From Clostridiaceae bacterium (GTDB taxonomy: Bacteria; Bacillota; Clostridia; Oscillospirales; Acutalibacteraceae), in assembly GCA_904501705.1 (NCBI GenBank), contig CAJGCA010000053.1, forward strand, positions 1 through 11,377: DNA of 11,377 bases, given 5' to 3'. Position numbers and translations under genes: made by a program. Shown in pieces: positions 1-6,288 of this stretch. Each line of letters opens with the position of its first letter. The stretch's first letter is position 1. Below the pieces are notes generated by a model. It was not told the origin of the DNA. It worked only from the letters and a program-made list of their open reading frames with translations, and searched no databases.

Positions 1-119
1 GGGCGACCGTCCACTGAGACATAGTCGGCGGCGATCAGCTCCTTCGCCTTCTCGCGACCACCCGCATAGCCGTTGTGCACAAGCCAGGTATCCAAACGGA
101 CACCGTCATTCGCCGCCAT
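1..119 (-). CDS. tlyA: TlyA-family RNA methyltransferase / hemolysin A-like, N-terminal fragment
   Basis: Only the first 39 complete codons are in the window; the gene runs off the left edge. The visible residues (start MAANDGVRLDTWLV, then GGREKAKELI and YVSVDGR) form an S4 RNA-binding domain as found at the N terminus of TlyA/YqxC proteins. In that family the S4 domain is followed by an FtsJ/RrmJ-like methyltransferase domain that 2'-O-methylates rRNA; that domain cannot be seen here. The ATG at 119-117 has a perfect AGGAGG (126-131) six bases upstream, which fixes the start. It overlaps the 3' end of dxs by 14 bases, so it is probably co-translated with it. Adjacency to dxs matches the B. 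subtilis dxs-yqxC order and supports the call over other S4 proteins. The methyltransferase role is inferred from the family. Confidence 0.82.
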   Translation of the reverse strand, partial: MAANDGVRLDTWLVHNGYAGGREKAKELIAADYVSVDGR

Positions 120-2001
120 GGTCTTCCTCCTGTGCGGGACAAGCAAACTTGTCCGTATGCTCGCGGATAAAGGCAGCGATGCCCGCGGCATCTAAGCCCA
201 CCGCCTGCAGACCCTGCTCGGTCGTGCACGCGCCGAGTGTCACGTCAATCGCGCCTACGGCGTAGTGGCCGCTGTAGTCCGCCTGTGCAAGACGATTGCC
301 GACCGATTCACCGACACCGCCCGCGCGGCTGACCTCTTCAAAGAACAGCACGCAGTCGTATTCCGCCATCTTGGCGATGACCTCGTCCTCCACGGGGTGG
401 ATGCGGTTGAGCTTAAGCACCGCGGGATAACAGCCGTTCTGCTGCAGCCGACGGCGCGCCGCCAGCACCTCACCGTAGGTGCGCCCGTAGGTGACGAGCA
501 ACAACTTCTTGTCCTTGCCTTCGGTCAGGGTGTAAGGCTGATACGACGGCTCGTAATCGGCGAGCAGCGGATTCTCTCCACCCTTCGGGTAACGCACCGC
601 CGCGATGCCGTCGGTGTCGTACAGCGCCTGCCGCAGATGTCGCTCGAGCTCACGGAACGTACTCGGCGCATAGATCGTCGTGTGGGGGATGGCGCGCAGC
701 ATCGCAACGTCGTAGATACCCTGGTGCGTCTCGCCGTCCTCCGGCACCACGCCCGCACGGTCGATCGCCAGCACGATGTGGTTATTCATAATCGACGTGT
801 CGTTAATGAGCTGATCGTAGCTTCTTTGCAGAAAGGACGAATACACCGCAAACACAGGGAGTAGTCCACCCGCGCCCATACCCGAGGCGAAGGTCACCGC
901 GTGCTCCTCCGCGATACCCGTGTCGAAAAAACGAGTGGGATACTGCTCGGCGAACGGCTCGAGGCAGGTGCCCTTGATCATCGCCGCGGTGATCGCCACA
1001 ATGCGGTCATCCTCCGCCGCCAGTCGGCACATCGTCTCACCAAAGGTCGAGGAGAAAGTCGGCGACGAGGTCGCCACCGCGCCCGCGCGGCTGTCAAAAT
1101 GCGAAATGCCGTGATAGGTGTCAGGGTTCTTCTCCGCAAAGGCGTAGCCCTTTCCCTTTACCGTCGCGACGTGCAACACCACGGGGCGGTCAACGCTCTT
1201 CGCGGCGCGCAGTGCCTGCATCAGATCGCCAAGATCGTGCCCATCCACGGGACCCATATAGTGAAATCCCATATTCTCAAAAAACGAAGTGTGCGCGAAT
1301 AGGGATCGCTTCATTTTCTTCTTCCAGTTGTGCACCAACCGATTGAGCGGCTTGCCGATCAGCGGAATGTGGATCAATGCGCTGGTTAAGTGTTGCTTAA
1401 AGCGCACGTACCGTACCTTGGTGCGCAGATGGGTCAGATAGCGGGAGACAAAGCCCACATTCTGACTGATGGACATCTTGTTATCGTTGAGAATGATGAT
1501 CAATCGGTCATCACTGCGTCCTGCGTTGCTCAATCCCTCGTACGCCAGGCCGCCCGTTAGCGCGCCGTCACCAATAATCGCGACGGTGTAACCATCGTCA
1601 CCTGTCAAGGCCTTGGCCTTTGCAATGCCATTAGCCGCAGAAATAGACGTGCTGCTGTGACCCGTGATAAACGAGTCGTGCTCGCTCTCCGACGGCTTCG
1701 GGAAACCTGACACGCCGCCTTGTCGGCGCAGAGTGCCGAAGTCGGCGTAGCGATCCGTGAGCAACTTATGCGCATAGCACTGGTGACCGACGTCCCACAC
1801 AAGCGCATCGTGCGGGGTGGTGAATTCACGATGCAGTGCCACGGTCAGCTCCACCACGCCCAGATTGGACGCGAGGTGACCGCCGTTCGCAGAGACGATG
1901 TCGATCATCGTCTGCCGCAGCTGTGCGCAAAGAGCGGTGAGTTCTTTTTTATTCAGTTGTTTGATGTCCGCGGGAGAATGAATATTCCCGAGTTCCACCA
2001 T
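106..2001 (-). CDS. dxs: 1-deoxy-D-xylulose-5-phosphate synthase (Dxs)
   Basis: Dxs is a cytoplasmic thiamine-diphosphate enzyme. It joins pyruvate and glyceraldehyde 3-phosphate to make DXP with loss of CO2, the first step of the MEP isoprenoid pathway and a precursor for thiamine and pyridoxal. The 631-residue length is normal. Seen in order: GGHLASNLG (40-48) and GHQCYAHK (72-79) with active-site histidines; TGHSSTSIS (113-121); the ThDP/Mg motif GDGALTGG (144-151) through LNDNK (171-175); YHG near 297; catalytic Glu in GIAEEHAVTF (362-371); DRAG (414-417) and THQG (425-428). ATG 2001 is preceded by AAGGTGA (2006-2012). The gene begins 15 bases after the ispA stop and its end overlaps tlyA by 14 bases, so it belongs to the asp23-nusB-xseAB-ispA operon. 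IspA next to it uses the C5 units this pathway supplies. No broken motif was seen. GTCLEPF near 344 has Cys where Gly is common, which I regard as minor. Confidence 0.97.
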   Translation of the reverse strand: MVELGNIHSPADIKQLNKKELTALCAQLRQTMIDIVSANGGHLASNLGVVELTVALHREFTTPHDALVWDVGHQCYAHKLLTDRYADFGTLRRQGGVSGFPKPSESEHDSFITGHSSTSISAANGIAKAKALTGDDGYTVAIIGDGALTGGLAYEGLSNAGRSDDRLIIILNDNKMSISQNVGFVSRYLTHLRTKVRYVRFKQHLTSALIHIPLIGKPLNRLVHNWKKKMKRSLFAHTSFFENMGFHYMGPVDGHDLGDLMQALRAAKSVDRPVVLHVATVKGKGYAFAEKNPDTYHGISHFDSRAGAVATSSPTFSSTFGETMCRLAAEDDRIVAITAAMIKGTCLEPFAEQYPTRFFDTGIAEEHAVTFASGMGAGGLLPVFAVYSSFLQRSYDQLINDTSIMNNHIVLAIDRAGVVPEDGETHQGIYDVAMLRAIPHTTIYAPSTFRELERHLRQALYDTDGIAAVRYPKGGENPLLADYEPSYQPYTLTEGKDKKLLLVTYGRTYGEVLAARRRLQQNGCYPAVLKLNRIHPVEDEVIAKMAEYDCVLFFEEVSRAGGVGESVGNRLAQADYSGHYAVGAIDVTLGACTTEQGLQAVGLDAAGIAAFIREHTDKFACPAQEEDHGGE

Positions 2002-2016
2002 AACTTCACCTTCTTA

Positions 2017-2916
2017 TCAGTGGTTGCGTGTCAACAAGGCCTGCGCGAGTTGCCGCAAGGAATTCGCTTCTTCGCCGAACACCGTGAGCGCCTCCAGTGC
2101 CGTCTGCGTACGCTCGGCGGCAAGGCGGTGCGCCTCGTCGAGACCGAGCAGTGACACGTAGGTTACCTTCTCGTTGTCGGCATCGCTGCCGACAGGCTTA
2201 CCAAGCTCCTCCGCCGACGCGGTAACGTCCAGAATGTCATCCACGATTTGGAAGGAAAGCCCGACGTTGTAGCCAAACAGGCGAGCCGCCTCTTCCTTCT
2301 CGGGATCGGCACCCGCAAGCCGCGCACCCATCACGCAGGCGGCGGTCAGCAGAGCTGCAGTCTTGCCCTCCTGCAGGGCTTCGAGGGTGGGCAGCCCAAT
2401 TGCCTTGCCCTCACTCTCGAGGTCAATGACCTGACCGCCGACCATCCCATCGATGCCGCTCGCATCTGCCAGCGCGGACGCCGCACCGAGCACCCGCTCG
2501 GCAGGGAGAGCTACACGGCTATCAGCACGCAACATCGTTTCAAACGCGAGATTGAGCAGCCCATCGCCCGCGAGCAGCGCCATCGTCTCGCCGTACACCG
2601 CGTGGGTGGACGGGCGACCGCGGCGCAACAAACTGTTGTCCATACAAGGCAGATCGTCGTGTACTAGCGAATAGGAATGGATCATCTCAATCGCCATCGC
2701 AAACGGCATTGCCGCCGCGACATCGCCGCCGCACAGACGGCAGAACTCCAGCGTCAGCAAGGGACGAATACGCTTGCCGCCGTCGGTGCAGGCATAGGTC
2801 ATCGCCTCTGCGACGGTGTTTTGCAGGCCGCCCGTCTTCGGCATATACGCGGGCAGTGCCCGCTCAAACGCCGCGCAGTGCTCACGCAGCTGCGCAGAAT
2901 ACATCATATCAGCCAT
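2017..2916 (-). CDS. ispA: Polyprenyl (farnesyl) diphosphate synthase, IspA type
   Basis: This is a trans-isoprenyl diphosphate synthase of 299 residues, the usual bacterial FPP synthase length. It condenses dimethylallyl or geranyl diphosphate with isopentenyl diphosphate to give C15 farnesyl diphosphate, a precursor of undecaprenyl phosphate and quinones. Visible motifs are GGKRIRP (46-52), the first Asp-rich motif HDDLPCMD (86-93) with the two-residue insertion typical of bacterial type II FPP synthases, RRGRPS (98-103), GGQVIDL (160-166), KTAALL (185-190), and the second Asp-rich motif DDILD (226-230). The aromatic Tyr82, five residues before the first Asp motif, is the known chain-length stop and favours FPP over GGPP; that part is inference. 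ATG 2916 has AAGGGG (2924-2929) seven bases upstream, and this site overlaps the xseB stop, so the two genes are probably translationally coupled. A later Met (residue 4) is possible but worse placed. dxs follows after 15 bases. Confidence 0.95.
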   Translation of the reverse strand: MADMMYSAQLREHCAAFERALPAYMPKTGGLQNTVAEAMTYACTDGGKRIRPLLTLEFCRLCGGDVAAAMPFAMAIEMIHSYSLVHDDLPCMDNSLLRRGRPSTHAVYGETMALLAGDGLLNLAFETMLRADSRVALPAERVLGAASALADASGIDGMVGGQVIDLESEGKAIGLPTLEALQEGKTAALLTAACVMGARLAGADPEKEEAARLFGYNVGLSFQIVDDILDVTASAEELGKPVGSDADNEKVTYVSLLGLDEAHRLAAERTQTALEALTVFGEEANSLRQLAQALLTRNH

Positions 2917-2927
2917 TAGTATACCCC

Positions 2928-3182
2928 TTAATCGGATAATTCTTCGCCCATATCCTCGCCCTGACGGTCATTCATTTCCACGCCGCCGCCCTGCTCAAGG
3001 TCGGTGAGCTTGACGATCTTCTGCTCCGCCTCTTTGAGCTGTTTACTGCAGTAGGCGGTGAGCTTTGTACCCTCTTCAAACAATTTCAGCGAATCGTCGA
3101 GACTGCATTTACCACCCTCGAGCGCCGCCACGATCTGCTCGAGGCGGGTCATCGCCATTTCAAACGTCAGTTCGGTTGCCAT
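2928..3182 (-). CDS. xseB: Exodeoxyribonuclease VII small subunit (XseB)
   Basis: XseB is the small helical subunit of exonuclease VII, which degrades single-stranded DNA from both ends with XseA; several XseB copies coat each XseA coiled coil. The 84-residue protein begins MATELTFEMA. It carries the family features: TFEMAMTRLEQIVAALEGG (6-24), LDDSLKLFEEGTKL (28-41), then a charged helix to about residue 60 and an acidic tail. The reading frame is open upstream to 3215, but that would place 30 bases inside xseA with no ribosome site. ATG 3182 has a perfect AGGAGG (3190-3195) seven bases upstream and lies two bases after the xseA stop, so I use it. The upstream extension (MLCKYDRGGII) does not resemble XseB. 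The position right after xseA confirms the call. Confidence 0.93.
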   Translation of the reverse strand: MATELTFEMAMTRLEQIVAALEGGKCSLDDSLKLFEEGTKLTAYCSKQLKEAEQKIVKLTDLEQGGGVEMNDRQGEDMGEELSD

Positions 3183-3184
3183 AA

Positions 3185-4387
3185 TTATGCCTCCTCTATC
3201 GTATTTACAGAGCAATGCAACGTACCATCAGTCACGCGCAAACGCACAGTGTCCCCCACCTGCGTGCGGGTAACGCTATCCAGCACCTGTCCGTCGGCGG
3301 CATAGCCGATCGCGTAGCCGCGCCCGAGCACCTTAAGAGGGCTGAGGGCGTCGAGCTTCGAAGCTGTCGCCGCGAGACGGCGATCCGCCACACCGAGCGA
3401 CTGCTTCGCCGCCGAAGCAAAGCGGCGGGTGATCATATCCAACCGCATCGCCTGCTCCTCGGTATAATACTGCGGCGCGGATAAGCACCGCTTGTTCTTG
3501 ATAAGCTGCAGATCACGGGCACACGCCTCAATGCGTGCGCGGCAGCCGTTCAGCAGCCGCCCGCGAGCGGTATCCACCGCCGCCATCAGCCGATGCTGAT
3601 CGGGTACAGCGAGCTCCGCTGCCGCCGAAGGGGTCGGCGCACGCAGATCGGCAACAAAATCGCAGATGGTAAAATCCGTCTCGTGACCGACCGCAGAAAT
3701 AATCGGAATCGCCGACGCGGCAACCGCGCGGGCAACCTCTTCTTCGTTAAACGCCCACAGATCCTCGATCGAGCCGCCGCCGCGCCCCACAATGAGCACG
3801 TCCGCCGCACCCATCGTGTTAAATCGCTCGATCGCGCTTGCAACCGAAGCTGCGGCGCCCTCGCCCTGCACCAGCACGGGACAGAACACCACCCGCGCAA
3901 GCGGAAAACGTCGCCCGAGGACGTTGAAGATATCCCGCACCGCCGCGCCCGTCGGCGACGTGATGACGCCGACACGCATCGGGTAAGGCGGCAGGGGCTT
4001 CTTGCGGCTATCGTCGAACAACCCCTCGGCGGAAAGCTTCTTCTTTAGCTGTTCGAAGGCGATCTGCAAGGCACCGACGCCGTCGGGCTGCATCTCTTCG
4101 ATATAGATCTGGAACGTGCCGCCCGCCTCATACAGCGACACCCGCGCTTTCACGATCACCTTCATCCCGTTTTCGGGCTTAAAAAGAAGCTTGGACGCGT
4201 GGCCGCGGAACATCACCGCCTTAACAACGGCGTTCTCGTCCTTAAGGGACATATACATATGCCCCGATTGATAGTGATGGGTAAAGTTGGAGATCTCACC
4301 GCTGATGTAAATTTCCGCGAGCTTTTCGTCCCGCTCGAGGATCATACGGACATAGCGGTTGAGTTGACCAACAGTTACAACCTTCAT
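3185..4387 (-). CDS. xseA: Exodeoxyribonuclease VII large subunit (XseA)
   Basis: XseA is the catalytic subunit of exonuclease VII, a metal-dependent single-strand DNA nuclease that leaves oligonucleotides and acts in repair and recombination. The protein has 400 residues, a normal length for Firmicutes. An N-terminal OB-fold covers about 1-100 (VGQLNRYV, IYISGEISNF, GHMYMSLKD). The catalytic domain runs from about 125 to 260 and holds RVGVITSPTGAAVRDI (138-153), GRGGGSIEDLWAFN (201-214), SAVGHETDFTICDFVADLRA (231-250) and PTPSAAAEL (251-259). A helical region that binds XseB follows, then the conserved end LSPLKVLGRGYAI (348-360). ATG 4387 shares one base with the preceding gene's stop (TGATG) and has AAGGTGA six bases upstream. 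xseB follows after two bases. All expected motifs are intact. Confidence 0.96.
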   Translation of the reverse strand: MKVVTVGQLNRYVRMILERDEKLAEIYISGEISNFTHHYQSGHMYMSLKDENAVVKAVMFRGHASKLLFKPENGMKVIVKARVSLYEAGGTFQIYIEEMQPDGVGALQIAFEQLKKKLSAEGLFDDSRKKPLPPYPMRVGVITSPTGAAVRDIFNVLGRRFPLARVVFCPVLVQGEGAAASVASAIERFNTMGAADVLIVGRGGGSIEDLWAFNEEEVARAVAASAIPIISAVGHETDFTICDFVADLRAPTPSAAAELAVPDQHRLMAAVDTARGRLLNGCRARIEACARDLQLIKNKRCLSAPQYYTEEQAMRLDMITRRFASAAKQSLGVADRRLAATASKLDALSPLKVLGRGYAIGYAADGQVLDSVTRTQVGDTVRLRVTDGTLHCSVNTIEEA

Positions 4388-5325
4388 CAGCCTTCACCTT
4401 CTTCTGCTATACGACATAGATACGCAATCCCCACCGCGTTATCGGCAGAATAGGCGGGCGGGGCAAACCGTCCGCCGTAGGTCTCGCTAAAATGCTCACG
4501 CAGGATGCTGTTGGACATCACGCCGCCCGCATAAACAAGCGGCAGATCACCGACCTGCGAAAGCAGCGCTTTGGTCATCCCATCGAGCGCCGCCGCGACG
4601 CTATCGAGGCAAAACCGCGCGACCTCTTCGGGCGGCTCGCCCTTGGCGATACGGTCGCGGCACTGATTCTCCACCCCTGAGAGGTGGCAATCAAAGCCAC
4701 GCACAGGCACACGGGGCTTGTACACCCGCTGCGCCTTCAGCGCCAGTTGCTCGAGCGCGGGTCCCGCAGGAAAACTAAGCCCCAGCATCCCGCCAACACG
4801 GTCAATGAGCTGTCCCGCCTTAAGATCCAGCGAGTGACCCACCACGCGGCAGGATAGAATATGCTCGTTACTCGGTTCGACAAGCAGCGCATCCGTCGTG
4901 CCGCCCGACACATGAAACGCCAGAAACGGCCGCTCACGCCATTCGGGACAGCCCGCGCCGACCAGCGCCGCCATCACGTGACCCTGCTGATGGGTAAAAA
5001 AGTGCACCGGCACGCCGAGCACCGCTCCGAGCTGTCGCGCCGCACCGGCGCCGACTAAAAAACACGGCATATACGAGCCGTCGGTCTGCTGCGGCCTGTC
5101 CGACGCGGCGACCGCCCGCACACCGAGAGCTAACTGCTCGCGCAGACCCTCCACCATATCGGGCAGCTGGCGCGTGTGGTGAAACACCGCATCGCTCTGC
5201 CGCAAGCCCATCTCCCCCGCCTTAACAGGCAGGAGCTTCTTGACCTGCGTAACCGTCCCGTCGGCGGCGCAATACGCCGCCGAGGTGGTATAATTGCTGG
5301 TATCCAGCCCGAGAAAACCGCTCAT
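4387..5325 (-). CDS. TsaD/Kae1-family (ASKHA-fold) paralogue, function unknown
   Basis: This 312-residue protein belongs to the Kae1/TsaD family, historically called O-sialoglycoprotein endopeptidase (peptidase M22). TsaD makes the t6A modification of tRNA. This protein looks like the divergent second copy seen in some Clostridia rather than TsaD itself, because its N terminus (FLGLDTSNYTTSAA, then RQSDAVFHHTRQLP at 42-55) differs from TsaD's ETSCDE start and PELASRxH stretch. Visible family features are the metal-binding HxxxH (HQQGH, 112-116), the nucleotide loop HVSGGTTDALLV (138-149), DRVGGMLGLSFPAGPALEQLA (175-195), HLSGVEN (214-220), YAGGVMSN (265-272) and SADNAVGIAYL (293-303), whose Asp295 is the expected third metal ligand. 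The site therefore looks intact. The start overlaps the nusB stop as ATGA and the gene ends on TGATG with xseA, so it is tightly coupled in the operon, where B. subtilis has folD. Its substrate is unknown; a standard tsaD would be expected elsewhere in the genome. Confidence 0.85.
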   Translation of the reverse strand: MSGFLGLDTSNYTTSAAYCAADGTVTQVKKLLPVKAGEMGLRQSDAVFHHTRQLPDMVEGLREQLALGVRAVAASDRPQQTDGSYMPCFLVGAGAARQLGAVLGVPVHFFTHQQGHVMAALVGAGCPEWRERPFLAFHVSGGTTDALLVEPSNEHILSCRVVGHSLDLKAGQLIDRVGGMLGLSFPAGPALEQLALKAQRVYKPRVPVRGFDCHLSGVENQCRDRIAKGEPPEEVARFCLDSVAAALDGMTKALLSQVGDLPLVYAGGVMSNSILREHFSETYGGRFAPPAYSADNAVGIAYLCRIAEEGEG

Positions 5326-5726
5326 ACGCTCTCGGGCGTCTCGCGGGAAATGCTACCGAGGATACCGTTGATGAACGGCGCGTCCTCGTCGCCTCCGTAT
5401 TTCTTCGCCAGCTCCACCGCCTCGTTGATGGACACGCTCACGGGGATGCTCTCCTCGTACAGCATCTCGTATACCGCCAGGCGCATCACTGACAGCGCCA
5501 CGCGGGAGATGCGCTCCTTGCTCCACTTGACGGAGTAAGCAGCGATCTTGTCATCCAGCTCAGCAAGATGCGCCTGCGCGCCCGCCGCGAGCGCCAGCGC
5601 AAAGGCGGACACGGGCGTATCCCGCGCCTCACTCGCCGCGGCCGCCAGCTGATCCACCGGCTGATCGTTAAACATCATTTCAAACAGCAGGGCGAACGCC
5701 TGCTCACGGGATTCCCGTCTGGTCAT
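5322..5726 (-). CDS. nusB: Transcription antitermination factor NusB
   Basis: NusB binds the boxA RNA of rRNA leaders with NusE (ribosomal protein S10) and helps RNA polymerase pass terminators. The 134-residue all-helical protein starts MTRRESREQAFALLFEM, matching the usual RR-x-x-RE-x-A-x-x-LLF opening. It ends with the conserved SINEAVELAKKYG (99-111) and PFINGILGSI (117-126). The frame is open upstream to 5774, but those 16 codons cross the intergenic hairpin region and do not look like NusB. ATG 5726 has CAGGAGT (5734-5740) at good spacing and is the better start. The stop overlaps the start of the Kae1-like gene by ATGA. Upstream lie a hairpin terminator and a -10-like box, so nusB and the genes after it may be expressed partly independently of asp23. 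Confidence 0.95.
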   Translation of the reverse strand: MTRRESREQAFALLFEMMFNDQPVDQLAAAASEARDTPVSAFALALAAGAQAHLAELDDKIAAYSVKWSKERISRVALSVMRLAVYEMLYEESIPVSVSINEAVELAKKYGGDEDAPFINGILGSISRETPESV

Positions 5727-5765
5727 AATAAACACTCCTGTATGTTTCGGTTTCGTATGCGCATA

Positions 5766-5771
5766 ATTATA
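5766..5771 (-). promoter_or_regulatory. Candidate -10 box in front of nusB
   Basis: A perfect TATAAT reads on the minus strand in the asp23-nusB gap, about 40 bases before the nusB start. No convincing -35 lies at 16-18 bases; that position falls in the terminator stem and T-tract (GGCTTT at 17 bases), and there is no TG extension. The gap is AT-rich, so the hexamer may be chance. If used, transcripts would start near 5759 and skip the terminator. Confidence 0.35.
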
Positions 5772-5776
5772 CACTC

Positions 5777-5815
5777 AAAAATAGCAAGAAAGCCCTCCAC
5801 CACCGCAGAGGGCTT
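5777..5815 (-). terminator. Intrinsic terminator or attenuator between asp23 and nusB
   Basis: On the minus strand an 8-bp stem (AAGCCCTC, 5808-5815, pairing with GAGGGCTT, 5790-5797) closes a 10-base loop and is followed by TCTTGCTATTTTT. The stem is GC-rich and the tail U-rich but interrupted, so termination is probably partial. It starts about 12 bases after the asp23 stop. The genes beyond it are tightly packed, so it most likely lowers expression of nusB and downstream genes relative to asp23. Confidence 0.7.
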
Positions 5816-5826
5816 ATCTCACTGTA

Positions 5827-6189
5827 TTACGCGTTCGTCTCCTCGAGGGTCATACCCTCGACATGGACGTTGATGCGGGTGACCGGCTTGCCGGTCATCG
5901 ACTGTACCGCCGACTTGACGCTCTGCTGAATCTTGGCGGCAGTCTCCTGAATCTTTGCCCCCTGTTTGAGGTTGACGTACACGTCCAGCACCGTCTCGTG
6001 CTCGTTGTTGGTCACCTTCACCGCCTTGGGCGCAACCGTATTTGCCACGATACCGCGCAGATCGGTCGGGCGCTTCGCCATACCGGCAACGCCGGGAATC
6101 TCGCTCGCCGCCGTGCACGCGATGGAAGCGATCACATCCTCCGATATGATGCAACTGCCTTCTGCGGGCTTAAACTCATTGACATCCAT
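5827..6189 (-). CDS. Asp23/Gls24 (DUF322) family protein, YqhY-like
   Basis: This 120-residue cytoplasmic protein belongs to the Asp23/Gls24 family (alkaline-shock-protein 23 type). It matches the family pattern: ISEDVIASIACTAASEIPGV (15-34), a middle strand NEHETVLDVYVNLKQGAKI (62-80), helix QETAAKIQQSVKSAVQSMTG (81-100), and the closing strand VTRINVHVEGM (103-113). The exact biochemical role of the family is not known. The B. subtilis relative YqhY sits between accBC and nusB and has been linked genetically to acetyl-CoA carboxylase, while others are envelope-stress proteins. Here it is the first gene of the housekeeping operon, with its own strong promoter and AAGGAGG ribosome site; accB and accC are absent from the position they hold in B. 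subtilis. No membrane segment is visible. YqhY-like is inferred mainly from position. Confidence 0.92.
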   Translation of the reverse strand: MDVNEFKPAEGSCIISEDVIASIACTAASEIPGVAGMAKRPTDLRGIVANTVAPKAVKVTNNEHETVLDVYVNLKQGAKIQETAAKIQQSVKSAVQSMTGKPVTRINVHVEGMTLEETNA

Positions 6190-6191
6190 TG

Positions 6192-6206
6192 CTAAGTCCT
6201 CCTTAG
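6192..6206 (-). promoter_or_regulatory. asp23 ribosome binding site inside a small palindrome
   Basis: The leader reads CTAAG-GAGGA-CTTAG just before the asp23 ATG (6189). The two 5-base arms are perfect inverted copies and the Shine-Dalgarno core AAGGAGG spans the left arm and the loop. The core lies eight bases before the ATG, a good spacing. A 5-bp stem with a 5-base loop is weak and may not form, so control by structure is only a possibility. Confidence 0.45.
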
Positions 6207-6234
6207 ATAGAGTTTAATTAATACTTATGGCTCT

Positions 6235-6262
6235 ATTATACCACAAACTTTCCATTTAGCAA
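6235..6262 (-). promoter_or_regulatory. Strong sigma-A-type promoter for the asp23-nusB-xseAB-ispA-dxs operon
   Basis: On the minus strand TTGCTA (6257-6262) is followed after 16 bases by a perfect TATAAT (6235-6240), with TGG directly before it, which gives an extended -10 (TGnTATAAT). A transcription start near 6228 gives a leader of about 40 bases with AAGGAGG. It lies in the most AT-rich gap of the window, between the end of the sporulation operon and asp23. A 14-base inverted repeat (6252-6265) covers the -35. Confidence 0.78.
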
Positions 6263-6265
6263 TGG
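6252..6265. repeat. Inverted repeat over the asp23 -35 region
   Basis: CCATT-TAGC-AATGG is a perfect 5-base inverted repeat with a 4-base centre that overlaps the -35 element of the asp23 promoter. It could be an operator half-site pair. Read on the plus strand it is followed by TTTTT, so it also resembles a weak terminator for antisense transcription. It may be chance in AT-rich DNA. Confidence 0.35.
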
Positions 6266-6288
6266 TTTTTGCAAATTTATTCGAAGAT

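Noticed and set aside
265..864. Plus-strand open frame of 199 codons antisense to dxs
   Set aside because: It lies wholly opposite a clear dxs, is rich in Arg/His/Val as expected of a GC-rich antisense shadow, and resembles no known family.
1720..2154. Plus-strand open frame of 144 codons across dxs and ispA
   Set aside because: It spans the junction of two well-supported minus-strand genes and has no domain or ribosome site that stands out.
5286..5293. TATAAT-like hexamer on the plus strand within the Kae1-like gene
   Set aside because: It is inside a coding region, has no downstream plus-strand gene and no matching -35.
5744..5755. Tandem GTTTCG-GTTTCG repeat before nusB as a possible operator
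   Set aside because: Only two 6-base units in a short AT-rich gap, without symmetry; too little to separate from chance.
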